The translations under genes and the position numbers were made by a program. This document shows positions 45,757 through 54,716 of a DNA stretch of 64,000 bases, piece by piece. Origin of the DNA: Bradyrhizobium sp. LTSP885 (lineage in GTDB: Bacteria > Pseudomonadota > Alphaproteobacteria > Rhizobiales > Xanthobacteraceae); assembly GCF_000938305.1 (NCBI RefSeq), contig NZ_JYMT01000002.1, positions 22,002 to 86,001 on the forward strand. The letters are read 5' to 3'. The stretch's first letter is position 1; each line of letters begins with the position of its first letter. The notes under the pieces are model-generated. The model was given only the letters and a program-made list of their open reading frames with translations, was not told the origin of the DNA and did no database searches.

Positions 45757-46521
45757 ATGGCACGGACGCCTGTTCTGGCGGCGGGAGGCATTGTGCTGCG
45801 GCGGGACGCGCCGCCGCGGTTTGCTGTCGTGCGTCTGCGCAAGCGTAATGAATGGGTGCTGCCGAAGGGCAAGCTCGATGCCGGCGAGACGCCGCGCGAT
45901 GCCGCCGAGCGCGAGGTACTCGAGGAAACCGGCCACGACGTGGACGTGCACGAGTTCATCGGCACGCTGGTCTACGAGTCCGGCGGCCGCTCCAAGGTGG
46001 TGCATTATTGGCGGATGGATGCCGGCGACAGACCGGTGCGCGAACTGATGAACGACATCCGGGCGGTCGACTGGCTGCCGCTCGAGGACGCGCTCGACCG
46101 CCTGTCGCGCGGCTATGAGCGCGCCTTCCTGGAAAATGTCGGCCCGATCGCGCTGCAGGCCGCGGAGCGTGCCGAGAGCGTGCGGCGTGCCCGCGCGCGG
46201 GCCGCGGCGGCGGAGAAACGCCGTAGCCGGGGTCCCGCGGTGCCACCGGCCGCTGGGGAGATGCCCGTGGTCGAGGAAACGCCGCCGGTCGAGGGGATGC
46301 CCGCGGCGCTGACCGAACCGGACGCGCCGGCCATGGTGCCGCAGGACGACGTGGTTGAGGTAGGCGAAGTCATGGCGGCGGAGCAGGCTATCGACCCGGT
46401 CGCGCCTGCGGAGCAGCCGTCATTCGCACCTGCCGTCGAGCCGGTCGCGATCGCCCCGGCGAACGCTGTGCGTCGAAACCTCATTCAGCGGGTCCGGGAC
46501 TGGCTGGGCCGCGCGGTCTGA
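45757..46521 (+). CDS. Nudix hydrolase with a long Ala/Pro/Glu-rich C-terminal extension
   Basis: A 254-residue protein. Residues 1-135 form a Nudix domain with the full box GKLDAGETPRDAAEREVLEE followed by TGHDV. Nudix enzymes cleave nucleoside diphosphates linked to another group; the YESGGRSKVVHYWRM segment resembles the MutT/diadenosine polyphosphate branch. Residues 140-235 are low-complexity and acidic, and the last 18 residues are basic (RRNLIQRVRDWLGRAV), perhaps an amphipathic membrane or protein-binding helix. The ATG at 45757 follows GGGATACGAG. It converges on the FecR gene. Confidence 0.9.
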   Translation: MARTPVLAAGGIVLRRDAPPRFAVVRLRKRNEWVLPKGKLDAGETPRDAAEREVLEETGHDVDVHEFIGTLVYESGGRSKVVHYWRMDAGDRPVRELMNDIRAVDWLPLEDALDRLSRGYERAFLENVGPIALQAAERAESVRRARARAAAAEKRRSRGPAVPPAAGEMPVVEETPPVEGMPAALTEPDAPAMVPQDDVVEVGEVMAAEQAIDPVAPAEQPSFAPAVEPVAIAPANAVRRNLIQRVRDWLGRAV

Positions 46522-46534
46522 GCCGGACTTTCTC

Positions 46535-48022
46535 TTATTTGCGCTTCTTTGGCGGAGGCTTTGCAGCCTTCGGTGCAGGCGGGCGCCGTTGCTGCACGCC
46601 GGGTCGCGGTGCGGCCGGCCGTTGCACGCCGGGCCGTGGTGCGCCGGGTGTAGCCTGCTGAATGCCTGATGGTTGCGGCTGGCCTTGCGGGCGAACCGAT
46701 GGTGGCAGCGCGCCGTTTTGCTGCGGAGCACCGGGCTGCCGCACACCGCCAGGCGGCTGCGTGCCTGCCGGCCCGCGCGGGCTTCCCGGCTGTACACCGC
46801 TTGGCTGTGTTGCACTGCCTTGGCGGGCAGGTTCTTGGCGAGCAGGTTGCTGTCCCGCCGGCTGTTGTCCCGCCGGAGGCTGCGCGCCCGGAGCGCGCGG
46901 CAGCGCCGCGCCGCCGGGCTGGCCGGGCAGGTTGTGCTGCGCGGCGCCTTGCGGCTGCGTGCCCGGCTGCTGCTGCGAGCCCTGCCGGCCGGGCGCGCCC
47001 GGTTGCTGCGGCTGGCCGGGACGGTTCGGCTGACCCGGTTGTTGTGGCGTGTTGCGGTTCTGGCCCGGCACTCCGTTCTGGCGTTGGTTCGGCTGCGCCG
47101 GCTGGCCGCGGTTCGGATAGGGCGCGGCCGGATTGGCGCGACGGAAGTCCGGATTGGCGCGGCGGAAGTCGCGCTGTTCGCTGACGACCTGCCGTCCCAC
47201 TGTCTGCGCGCTGTGCACCGCGCGCACAAAGCCCTGGTCGCGCGCCATCTGCTGCGGCGAGATCGTCAGCGGCACCGCGGCGAAGCGGGCGCCGCCGGTG
47301 CCGGGGCGTATAGCAAAACCGCTCGCGCCGCGCGTCAACACGCCAAGCGAGGTGCCGCTGCGGTCGGCGACCTCGATGCGTCCGACGTGTCCGTCGGGGT
47401 CGGGATAGAGCTTGATGCCAATATTGTCGCTGGTCGCGGTCGCGCCTTCCGGCACCTCGACGAGGCCCGTGGTGCCGCGGATGCCGAGCGTTGCCGTCGG
47501 CGTCGATATCTTCATGTTGCCGGTCTTGGCGACGGCAGCGGCGACAAAGGCCGCCGTGCCCTTGGCGACGTTGAACAGCGCGTTGTTCTGCTGGCCGCCG
47601 TCTTCATAGACATAGCTGTCGATGGTGATCTTGGCGTTGGCCCGCAGGTTGAAGGTGGTGGCATCGTTGAAGGTGATGCCGAGCGACGACGTCGCCGCGG
47701 TCGCGACCTCGTCATTGGCGTAGATGTCGTCGCGGATTTGCAGCGGCGCGGTGATTTTGTTGCGGGTGACCGTGGCGGTGCCGGTCAATGTCGCGACGTT
47801 GCCGATCGGCTCGGGCGTCGCGGCCGCCGCTGGCGGAGTCGCGGGTGCAGGTGTCGCCGGCGTCGCGCCTGGTGCCGGGGTGGTGGGCGCAGGTGCCTGT
47901 GCAGATGGCTGCGCTTGCGCCAGTTGAATCACTTCGGGCGCCGCGACGGCTTGCGCCTGCCAGCCCATGATGAAGCCGGCACCAAGCAGAAGCGCGAAAG
48001 ACAGCCTGCGCCGCATCACCAT
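46535..48022 (-). CDS. FecR-domain protein with a proline/glutamine/glycine-rich tail
   Basis: A 495-residue protein with a signal peptide (residues 1-28) and an alanine/proline linker, then a FecR-like beta domain (GNVATLTGTATVTRNKITAP, GITFNDATTFNLRANAKITI, TPTATLGIRGTTGLVEVP) at about 75-210. From about residue 300 to the end it is made of proline, glutamine, glycine and arginine, including clusters such as QQPGQPNRPGQPQQPG. The tail is basic. No sigma factor or TonB receptor lies nearby, so the classical FecIRA role is unlikely; a peptidoglycan- or surface-associated protein is possible. It overlaps no other gene. Confidence 0.85.
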   Translation of the reverse strand: MVMRRRLSFALLLGAGFIMGWQAQAVAAPEVIQLAQAQPSAQAPAPTTPAPGATPATPAPATPPAAAATPEPIGNVATLTGTATVTRNKITAPLQIRDDIYANDEVATAATSSLGITFNDATTFNLRANAKITIDSYVYEDGGQQNNALFNVAKGTAAFVAAAVAKTGNMKISTPTATLGIRGTTGLVEVPEGATATSDNIGIKLYPDPDGHVGRIEVADRSGTSLGVLTRGASGFAIRPGTGGARFAAVPLTISPQQMARDQGFVRAVHSAQTVGRQVVSEQRDFRRANPDFRRANPAAPYPNRGQPAQPNQRQNGVPGQNRNTPQQPGQPNRPGQPQQPGAPGRQGSQQQPGTQPQGAAQHNLPGQPGGAALPRAPGAQPPAGQQPAGQQPARQEPARQGSATQPSGVQPGSPRGPAGTQPPGGVRQPGAPQQNGALPPSVRPQGQPQPSGIQQATPGAPRPGVQRPAAPRPGVQQRRPPAPKAAKPPPKKRK

Positions 48023-48181
48023 CGATTCCCGGGAAGCCCCTGACGGACCGGCAATTGAGCCGTGTCAGGCTGAATGCCGTATGAACGGCATTGCCTTGTT
48101 GTCATGGCAGGCCGTGACGATCAAGCACCGCGCTCCCGGCCAGGGCAACGCGGCGCTTATTCGGTCCGTCGCAGGGATTGC

Positions 48182-48508
48182 TCAGCCGCGCTTGTGCGGA
48201 GCGATGTTAAGCGGCTTTGCGGGCTTGCCGGCGGGCGAATAATTCGCGGGCTGCGCGGCCGCTGCCGGCGGCTCGTAGCGGAACACCGCCTTGCAGCCGT
48301 CGCTGAGCAGCGCACGCTGGCGGACCATGCAGGCGGTGACGCGATCGACGTCGGGAATCTCGGCGCTGCACAGCCGCATCGCGTCGCCGGTGCACATCTG
48401 CTGCTGCTCCTCCGTGTAGGCATACGACGCCGAGGTCAGCAGACCGAGCGTGAAGGCGGTTGCGGCGAGCAATTTGCCGTGACGAAGCGCAGACGCGGTG
48501 AAAGCCAT
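48182..48508 (-). CDS. Exported cysteine-rich small protein
   Basis: A 108-residue protein with a signal peptide (cleavage near residue 30, SYA-Y) and a mature domain with four cysteines spaced MCTGDAMRLCSAEIPD and TACMVRQRALLSDGCKAVF, resembling the cysteine-rich repeat seen in GLG1-like bacterial proteins. The disulfides would form in the periplasm. AAGGGGGAC before the ATG at 48508 fixes the start. The tail is proline/alanine-rich. Function unknown. Confidence 0.78.
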   Translation of the reverse strand: MAFTASALRHGKLLAATAFTLGLLTSASYAYTEEQQQMCTGDAMRLCSAEIPDVDRVTACMVRQRALLSDGCKAVFRYEPPAAAAQPANYSPAGKPAKPLNIAPHKRG

Positions 48509-48668
48509 GATGTCCCCCTTGGTCATCGCGCCAGAGCGGCGCGCTGTCGGACGGCATCACTAGGGAGGTTTCGTTTCCGCAATTCTTCGTCGGGAGCGGA
48601 AAACGGTTTCGTCGCACGCTGCTTTGTTTCATTAACCACGCACCGGCCGCGTGCGCGGAGCGCGCCCG

Positions 48669-49283
48669 TCATGGCGACGCGGTTGCGGTGCGACCGTCGA
48701 GGGCCAGCACGGCGTCCCGTTCGGCGGCCGGCATGGCGTAGATCCGCCGCCGCGCGATCATGCGCATGGCGGCATATCCGCCGAGGAACACCACCACCTT
48801 GCTGACGATGCCGTAGATCGGCATCACCACGGCCCATGTCGCGATGTCGCTCGTCAACGCGACGAACGCATTCACTGCGGCGGAGACGAACATCAGCCCC
48901 GCCCAGACGTAGCCAACCACGACGGCGACGTCGGGGATGACCGTCTTTGCGATCTCGGGCAGGTAGCGATTGAGCCAGCCGGGCTTGAGCATCACGACGC
49001 CGACGATCGCGTAGATCACGCTCGGCTTGATCAGCACAAAGCGGGGGTCATGGGTGAGCAGCGTCGCGGTGCCCGCAGCGACGACCAGGAACAGGCTCAG
49101 CCACTCCATGGTCTCGATCCGCTTTCGGCGGACGAACTGGAGCCCGATCTGCGCGACGCCAAAGGCGATGCCGAGGCCGACCGAAAGCGCCGTATTGTGC
49201 GTCAGCAGGAACAGGACGAGGAAGACAAAGGTCGACGCCAGGTCGAGCAGCAGCAGGCGGGCGGCGTTGAGAAAGTTTTTCAT
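48669..49283 (-). CDS. YciB/IspZ-family inner-membrane protein
   Basis: A 204-residue protein with six hydrophobic helices (for example LLLLDLASTFVFLVLFLL and LSVGLGIAFGVAQIGLQFV). The layout and EMEWLSLFLVV-like central motif (IETMEWLSLFLVVAAGTATL) match the YciB/intracellular septation A family, which helps cell-envelope synthesis and division in E. coli. It may be one of several paralogues. ATG at 49283 without a strong ribosome-binding site. The next gene on the same strand begins upstream at 51240. Confidence 0.8.
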   Translation of the reverse strand: MKNFLNAARLLLLDLASTFVFLVLFLLTHNTALSVGLGIAFGVAQIGLQFVRRKRIETMEWLSLFLVVAAGTATLLTHDPRFVLIKPSVIYAIVGVVMLKPGWLNRYLPEIAKTVIPDVAVVVGYVWAGLMFVSAAVNAFVALTSDIATWAVVMPIYGIVSKVVVFLGGYAAMRMIARRRIYAMPAAERDAVLALDGRTATASP

Positions 49284-49344
49284 GGGACGTTGAACTCCGT
49301 TGTCCTGGCCGCGCGACAGGCATGCCGCGCGCGCAATGCTTGGA

Positions 49345-51240
49345 TCACTTGCCGTCGACCGAAAACGCGATCAGCAAATTTCCTTCCTTGCCTTTGAGGT
49401 CATAGATGTTGGCGGTCGAGCGTCCGGCATAGCCGGAATGAACATAGACCATGCCGTTCACGATTGTCGGTCCCGCGCCATCCATCACGCCGCCATAGGC
49501 CGGCTTGCCGAGCACGTCGTTGATGGGGTCGGCGGCGGTGTTGAAGTCCCAGACGACATTGCCGTCGTCAGCCGCATAAGCGCGAAAGTGCCCGTCCATC
49601 GAGGCGGCGAACACCACACCGGGGATCGCGGTGACCGCCATCGAGATGGCGCCGGAGCAGAAGACGTTGGTCCATCGGCAGGGCGTCTTGGGTGCCGGCG
49701 TGTTCCAAAGGATCGTGCCATCAGCGATCCGGATCGCGGTCAGCCCGGGTTTTGGATCGCGAAAATTCACCACGTCGGAAATGCCGACATAGACATTGTC
49801 CCCGTCGGCCGCCGAGCCGAACTCGACGCCGCCCAATGCACTGCCGCTGCTGAGGCGATGGCGCCAGATGATTTTTCCGTCAGCGTCGGGATCAAGCGCG
49901 TAGACGTCGCCCGACTTCTGGCCGGCGATCAGCATCTGCTTGCCGTCCTTCAGCGTATGCAGGATCACGGAGTCGCCCAGCGCAAAATCCGGTCCGACCG
50001 GATGCGGGCAGTTGGCGGCGGCGGGGCAGCCGATGATGTAGTTGTCGTCCTTCAGCAGCTGGTTCTTCCACCTGACAGCGCCGGTCTTGATATCCATCGC
50101 GATCACGGCATCGGCGCCGTCATGGAAGGCGTCAGTATGCGAGTTGGAGGTCGCGACATAGATCAGGCCGCGCGCCGGATCGATCGTCGGCGCGCTCCAG
50201 ATCGAGCCGCCCGAGGGGCCCCACATTTGCCTGCCCTTGGCGTTCAACCGGTAGGGCTCCGGCTTCTTGTCGGTCGTGTAGGTCTTCCAGAGAATCTCGC
50301 CGCTGTTGGCGTCGAGCGCGACCAGCGAGCCGATGAACTTGCAGCAGACATAGTCGTCGTTGCGGGCGAAGGCCTCGTTGCCGGTCGAAACCGGCACCAG
50401 CAGCACGCCGTCATGGAGCGTCGGCGATCCCGTCATCTGCAGCCCGGTGCTGTCGTCGACCTTGGTGCGCCAGATCGGCTCGCCGGTCTCGGCGTCGATG
50501 GCGACCGCGCTCTTGGTCCAGTCCGAGAAGTAGAGGGCGGTGCGATGGCCGGGCCGGTTCGCGATTCTGCCGATCGAGACGCTCGATCGCGTCGCCGCAA
50601 GCGAGTCGAACCGCCAGTAGACGCAGCCCGAGCGCGCATCGAGCGCGTAGACCGCGCCCGACATGCTGGTCACATAGAGCCGGTTGCCGATCACGGTGGC
50701 TTGGCCGTTCTTCGAGCCGGGGTAGTGGAAGGCCCATTTGACCTTGAGCCGCGGCACGTCGGCCGCCGCGAACCCCGGGTCGGGCTGATAGCGAGCGTTG
50801 TCGGGCCGCGGGGACCAGCCGTTCCATTGCGGGCTCGACAGATCGATTGGCGGCAGCGGTCCCTCGCATTTGGGGCCGTCGAGCGGCAGCTGTGCGGACG
50901 AAGGCCCCCAGATCGCGTTCGGGTTGGGATCACCGGGTTGAGGCGCGGCAGCGCTGAGATAGAGCGCGATCGCCTTCATCTCGTCCTGCGACAGGCCAGC
51001 CGCCATCGGCGCCATGACTTGGCTCATGGCGCTGAGGATGAAGGCGGGCGGATTCCGCGACAGGATCTCGCGCGATGGCGTGCGATCGCTGGCGCGATCG
51101 TGACAGCCGGCGCAACGCTGCTCGTACAGCGCCTTGCCGGGCGCAGGATCATCGGCCGAGGCGGCAGCGACAGGCAGCAATACGCTGGCGCCCAACGCCA
51201 ACAGTGTCGAAAGCCGGTTGCTCACGCGCGAGACGCCCAT
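49345..51240 (-). CDS. Quinohaemoprotein dehydrogenase, polyvinyl alcohol dehydrogenase-like (cytochrome c + PQQ propeller)
   Basis: A 631-residue exported protein. A signal peptide (residues 1-29) is followed by a c-type haem domain with CAGCH at 43-47, then a PQQ-binding beta-propeller with repeated W/YALDA-type blades (YVTSMSGAVYALDARSG, LVALDANSGEILWKTYT, VYALDPDADGKIIWRH). This haem-first, propeller-second order is that of polyvinyl alcohol dehydrogenase, which oxidises secondary alcohol groups of PVA in the periplasm. It lies 4 bp after the oxidised-PVA hydrolase-like gene, so they form one operon. The natural substrate here may be another polyol or polymer. Confidence 0.85.
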   Translation of the reverse strand: MGVSRVSNRLSTLLALGASVLLPVAAASADDPAPGKALYEQRCAGCHDRASDRTPSREILSRNPPAFILSAMSQVMAPMAAGLSQDEMKAIALYLSAAAPQPGDPNPNAIWGPSSAQLPLDGPKCEGPLPPIDLSSPQWNGWSPRPDNARYQPDPGFAAADVPRLKVKWAFHYPGSKNGQATVIGNRLYVTSMSGAVYALDARSGCVYWRFDSLAATRSSVSIGRIANRPGHRTALYFSDWTKSAVAIDAETGEPIWRTKVDDSTGLQMTGSPTLHDGVLLVPVSTGNEAFARNDDYVCCKFIGSLVALDANSGEILWKTYTTDKKPEPYRLNAKGRQMWGPSGGSIWSAPTIDPARGLIYVATSNSHTDAFHDGADAVIAMDIKTGAVRWKNQLLKDDNYIIGCPAAANCPHPVGPDFALGDSVILHTLKDGKQMLIAGQKSGDVYALDPDADGKIIWRHRLSSGSALGGVEFGSAADGDNVYVGISDVVNFRDPKPGLTAIRIADGTILWNTPAPKTPCRWTNVFCSGAISMAVTAIPGVVFAASMDGHFRAYAADDGNVVWDFNTAADPINDVLGKPAYGGVMDGAGPTIVNGMVYVHSGYAGRSTANIYDLKGKEGNLLIAFSVDGK

Positions 51241-51244
51241 GCGA

Positions 51245-52318
51245 TCAACCCCGCTCCGGATAGTGATCGGTGAAGGCGCCGATGTGGCATTGATAGCCGT
51301 CCGGGGGCGGCGTGAGGACGAAATCCTTCGGGCTCGCGCCCTTTGGATGTGAGGCCATCGTCTTCAGGGCCCAGGCGTTGAAGGCCTGGGTGTTGACCTG
51401 CGGCCACATATGTCCGTGGGTCGAACTGCATCCGACATGAACCACATCAGGCTGGCTCGCAAAGAAGTTGGAGCTCGCCTGCGTCGACGGGCGGTAGTCC
51501 GCACACAGGCCGATCGACGGGCCGCAATTCCACAGATCCTTGTTGCCGCCCCAGAGCGTGATGACGATCATCGGTCCAAGCCGCGCCGGCAGCGGGTAGG
51601 GGCCGACCCGGCCCTGCGTGATGTCGGTCGGATTGGCGGCCATGAGGCTGCGTGCGTCGTTGAAGGAAAGCCCCGCGCCGTCGTCACGCGTCACATACCA
51701 TTCGCCCGAGATCGGCATGCCGCCGGCCCAGAAGTTTGAATCGAACAACAGCGCCCGGTTGGTCATGGTGCCGCCGGAGGAGATGCCGCCGATATAAAAA
51801 CGCTCGGGATCGAGCTTCCATCTGGTTCCGGCACATTGGATCGCCGCCTGGAAGAAGCTGGCGTCGGGACCGGCGTCCTGTTTCCATGGTTCGCCGCTAG
51901 CGTTGGCCGCGCGGCCCTCGTTCCATGGCTTCCAATTCCAGCCGTCGGTGCCGGGGCCGTTGCAGCGCGGACCGGCATAGGCCGGATCGCCGTCGGCGCA
52001 TTGCCGCACCGGCCCGATCACCATGAAACCCTCTTGCGCCATCAGCGCATTGGCGCCGCTGCGCGGCGCAGTCAGGTTGTCGTTGGTGGATTCGACCGTG
52101 CCGGTCAGCGGCACCCATACCGGTGCCGGGCTCGCGCCGTTGGCCGGAGGATAGACCCAGAACGACCGCTTCATCCCCTTGTGGGGAAAATCGACGTTGA
52201 GGCCTTGATGGACCTGATAGCCGTCGGGACATTGCCACGTCACCGCGGCCGCAATGGCTACGGAAGGCTGAGCCATAAGGCCCAGTGTCATCGCGGCTAA
52301 AACTGCAACCCTATTCAC
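51245..52318 (-). CDS. Serine hydrolase related to oxidised polyvinyl alcohol hydrolase (OPH)
   Basis: A 357-residue exported protein with a signal peptide (residues 1-24). The serine-hydrolase motif is GISSGG with the nucleophile S180 in ERFYIGGISSGGTMTNRALL (quoted in parts), and several cysteines (CNGPGTDGWNW, QCAGTRW, NCGPSIGLCADY) may form disulfides, as in Sphingopyxis OPH. OPH cleaves beta-diketones formed in oxidised PVA. The start is a GTG at 52318; an ATG at 52291 is possible. It is the first gene of the oph-pvadh pair, next to a membrane-bound AraC regulator encoded on the same strand upstream. Confidence 0.8.
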   Translation of the reverse strand: MNRVAVLAAMTLGLMAQPSVAIAAAVTWQCPDGYQVHQGLNVDFPHKGMKRSFWVYPPANGASPAPVWVPLTGTVESTNDNLTAPRSGANALMAQEGFMVIGPVRQCADGDPAYAGPRCNGPGTDGWNWKPWNEGRAANASGEPWKQDAGPDASFFQAAIQCAGTRWKLDPERFYIGGISSGGTMTNRALLFDSNFWAGGMPISGEWYVTRDDGAGLSFNDARSLMAANPTDITQGRVGPYPLPARLGPMIVITLWGGNKDLWNCGPSIGLCADYRPSTQASSNFFASQPDVVHVGCSSTHGHMWPQVNTQAFNAWALKTMASHPKGASPKDFVLTPPPDGYQCHIGAFTDHYPERG

Positions 52319-52410
52319 CTGCGAGGTCCCGAAGCGGAGTCGTTACGGCACACCCTAGGCAGATCGCGCGGCTGCAGGCCTATCGAATTCTGAAATCGAG
52401 GAGCGAATTG

Positions 52411-53523
52411 TCAGCTCGAACGAGCAATTTCGGCTTCGCGGTAGATGTTTTGCCCGGTAGCCGCCTTTCGGCGAAATTCTGTCGGCGTCAATCCGGTGTC
52501 GGCCTTGAACGCCCGGTTGAACGGCGCAAGCGACTGGAACCCGGCGTCCAGGGCAATCGTCAGCACCGGAACCTCGGCCTGGCCGAGATCGGCGAGTGCC
52601 GCCTTGGCCTCGTCGATGCGATAGCGGTTGAGGAAGGCGTTGAAATTGCGGTGACCGAGGCCGTCGTTGATCAGTGTTCGCAGCCGGTATTCCGGCACTC
52701 CGAGCCGGACCGCCAGCAGGCCGATGGTCAACCCTTCCTGCCGGTAGGTCCGTTCGGTTGTCATCAGGTATTCCAGGCGATGGAGCGAAGCGCGGTCCGT
52801 TGCCGGCGGGCTGGTGCGTACGGACGACCCGGATGCCCGGCCGGCGTCGCCGCTTCCGGCACCCGCGCCGGCCACGGCCGGCTGGCTTTCGGGCGGATCA
52901 AACAGCATCATCCAGATCGACAGCAGCGCGAATGCGCCGAGGCCGCAGGCGACGGTCAGGCTGATCGACCGGTTTGGAATTCCAGCGAGCCCTGCGGAAG
53001 CGCTGAGCACGATCTGGCTGCTGATGCCAATCAGCAGCGCGACCAGCAACCGGCCGCGTGCTGTCGTGATCGCCTTGCGCCATCCCTTCGCCGTCTGCGC
53101 AATCGCCAGAACGGCGAAGGCGATCGACGCTGCAGCCAGCAGGCGTCCGCACGTCGCTGCAAGCCCGGGCCAGCTGGTCCAACCGTTGAAGGCCACGACG
53201 CCGAGGCCGGCCATCAGCATCCAAATAGCCGCATGCCAGGGTCGTAGCGTAAAATGTTCATCGAATATCATTCGCGCCCACAGCCACAGGATCACGGGAG
53301 AGCTCATGCCGAGCGCGACCAACGGCGAGCTCCAGCCGAATGACCAGGTCGGAAAGAACGGCGCAGTCGAGATCGCGTACGCCGCACCGGCCACGCCCAT
53401 GGCGGCACCGAGGCTCGCGGCACGGTGGACCGTCGTGTAGCGCAGCAACAAGTCAGCGCAAACCACCAGGAACAGCCCGACCACCGCACCGCGGAGGCCG
53501 AGATCAAGAGCCGTCAATGCCAT
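52411..53523 (-). CDS. AraC-family regulator with an N-terminal seven-helix membrane domain
   Basis: A 370-residue protein. The first 220 residues have about seven hydrophobic helices (ALDLGLRGAVVGLFLVVCAD, AAIWMLMAGLGVVAFNG, LVALLIGISSQIVLSASAG), and residues 265-365 are an AraC/XylS DNA-binding domain (LGVPEYRLRTLINDGLGHRN, ALDAGFQSLAPFNRAFKADT). Such membrane-tethered regulators sense signals at the membrane. The ATG at 53523 with GGAGG upstream fixes the start. The gene lies 92 bp upstream of and on the same strand as the oph-pvadh operon and probably controls it. Confidence 0.9.
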   Translation of the reverse strand: MALTALDLGLRGAVVGLFLVVCADLLLRYTTVHRAASLGAAMGVAGAAYAISTAPFFPTWSFGWSSPLVALGMSSPVILWLWARMIFDEHFTLRPWHAAIWMLMAGLGVVAFNGWTSWPGLAATCGRLLAAASIAFAVLAIAQTAKGWRKAITTARGRLLVALLIGISSQIVLSASAGLAGIPNRSISLTVACGLGAFALLSIWMMLFDPPESQPAVAGAGAGSGDAGRASGSSVRTSPPATDRASLHRLEYLMTTERTYRQEGLTIGLLAVRLGVPEYRLRTLINDGLGHRNFNAFLNRYRIDEAKAALADLGQAEVPVLTIALDAGFQSLAPFNRAFKADTGLTPTEFRRKAATGQNIYREAEIARSS

Positions 53524-53651
53524 CGCAGCCGTCCTCCGCGAATTCAACTCAAGTTCACAGTCGGGCTGTTATACCGTGCCGGACGATCCGCATGAAGCGG
53601 CATATGCGGATCACGCTGTAGGTTTGGTGTGCCTAATCCGATCCACAGGCT

Positions 53652-53775
53652 CGTCATGCCCGGGCTTGTCCCGGGCATCCACGTCTTTTGTTCCGCGGAC
53701 AGCAAGACGTGGATGGCCGGGCATAGGCGAGCGGAAGCGACGCCGTCCTTCGGACGGCTATGCCCGGCCATGACG
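53652..53775. repeat. Palindromic repeat, family C, large copy
   Basis: CGTCATGCCCGGGC...CCCGGGCATCCACGTCTT pairs with AAGACGTGGATGGCCGGGCA...TGCCCGGCCATGACG on the right. It ends six bases before the stop codon of the convergent DUF2147 gene. A small relative is at 42852-42880. Confidence 0.8.
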
Positions 53776-53780
53776 ATACG

Positions 53781-54533
53781 CTAGCTGACCCGCTTCCAGG
53801 TCTGGCCGCCGCAGAACATGCCGCCGAAGGCGCAACCTTGTACGCGCATCGCGTCGGGGCCCTTCATCGCGATCGTCGAGTCGTAGTTGCGGTCGGAGTC
53901 GGGATCGTGGATGCGGCCGCTCCACTTGTTGCCGTCGGGCTTCATGTTGATCAGGATTCGCGCGTTGGTCTTGACGGAATAACCGCAGAGATTGACGCCG
54001 CATTGTTCGACGCGGACGTTGCCTTTGTTCTCTTCGGTGGCCCAGATGCCGATCGGTCCGGTTGCGGTGGGCGCCGTTGCTGCGGCGACGGGAGCGGGTT
54101 GCGGCAGCGGCGCGGGTTGCGCGGCGACCGGGGAAGGTGCGGGCGCAACGGGCGCGGCCTCAACCGGCGCAGGTGCCGCGGTCGCAACCCTCGCGGCTGG
54201 AGCAGAAGGAGGGGGCGGCGCGACAGTGGACGCAACCGGTGCGGTCGGTTGCGGCGCTGCAGCCTGAACCGGCGCAGGCGCAGGCGCGGCCGGCGGCGCC
54301 GACGCAAAATCGTCATCGTCGTCCTTCTTCGAGCCGAGCCCCTTGAGATTGATGTTGCCGATCGTGCCGCTGTAGCCCGGCGCCGAGATGCGGATGCAGG
54401 ACAGCGCGTTGCAGTTGCGCGGCGCCTCGACATGGATGCGCTGGCCGTCGATCTGGACGGTGATGCCGGAGCCGCCGGCATAAGCGGAGGTGGTGGCCAT
54501 CAGCAGCACAGCGATTGCAACGAGCCTTTTCAT
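53781..54533 (-). CDS. Exported DUF2147 protein with alanine/proline-rich linker
   Basis: A 250-residue protein with a signal peptide (residues 1-19). A small N-terminal region has a disulfide-type pair (NCNALSCIRISAPGYSGTIG), a low-complexity Ala/Pro linker covers about residues 77-155, and the C-terminal domain GIWATEENKGNVRVEQCGVN, then LCGYSVKTNARILINMKPDG, is DUF2147. DUF2147 proteins are exported and of unknown function. It faces a paralogue transcribed in the opposite direction at 54717. Confidence 0.85.
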   Translation of the reverse strand: MKRLVAIAVLLMATTSAYAGGSGITVQIDGQRIHVEAPRNCNALSCIRISAPGYSGTIGNINLKGLGSKKDDDDDFASAPPAAPAPAPVQAAAPQPTAPVASTVAPPPPSAPAARVATAAPAPVEAAPVAPAPSPVAAQPAPLPQPAPVAAATAPTATGPIGIWATEENKGNVRVEQCGVNLCGYSVKTNARILINMKPDGNKWSGRIHDPDSDRNYDSTIAMKGPDAMRVQGCAFGGMFCGGQTWKRVS

Positions 54534-54716
54534 GAGAGCCTCCTTCAGCGTGAACGGTGGGGTGCATCTGGCGTGAACGCTACGCGCCGTCGGCGCCGTC
54601 TTCTGTGACTGGAGTCACAGGGCCCGCGCGCGTCGGACAAATGGGCGCGTGACTCAGCTCACAGCACCGTGAGCGCCTCGCGGCTAGCGTGTTGACCGAT
54701 ACCCGAGGAGGCCTCG

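Noticed and set aside
49300..51273. 657-codon frame opposite the PQQ dehydrogenase
   Set aside because: Antisense shadow; the minus-strand protein has haem and propeller motifs.
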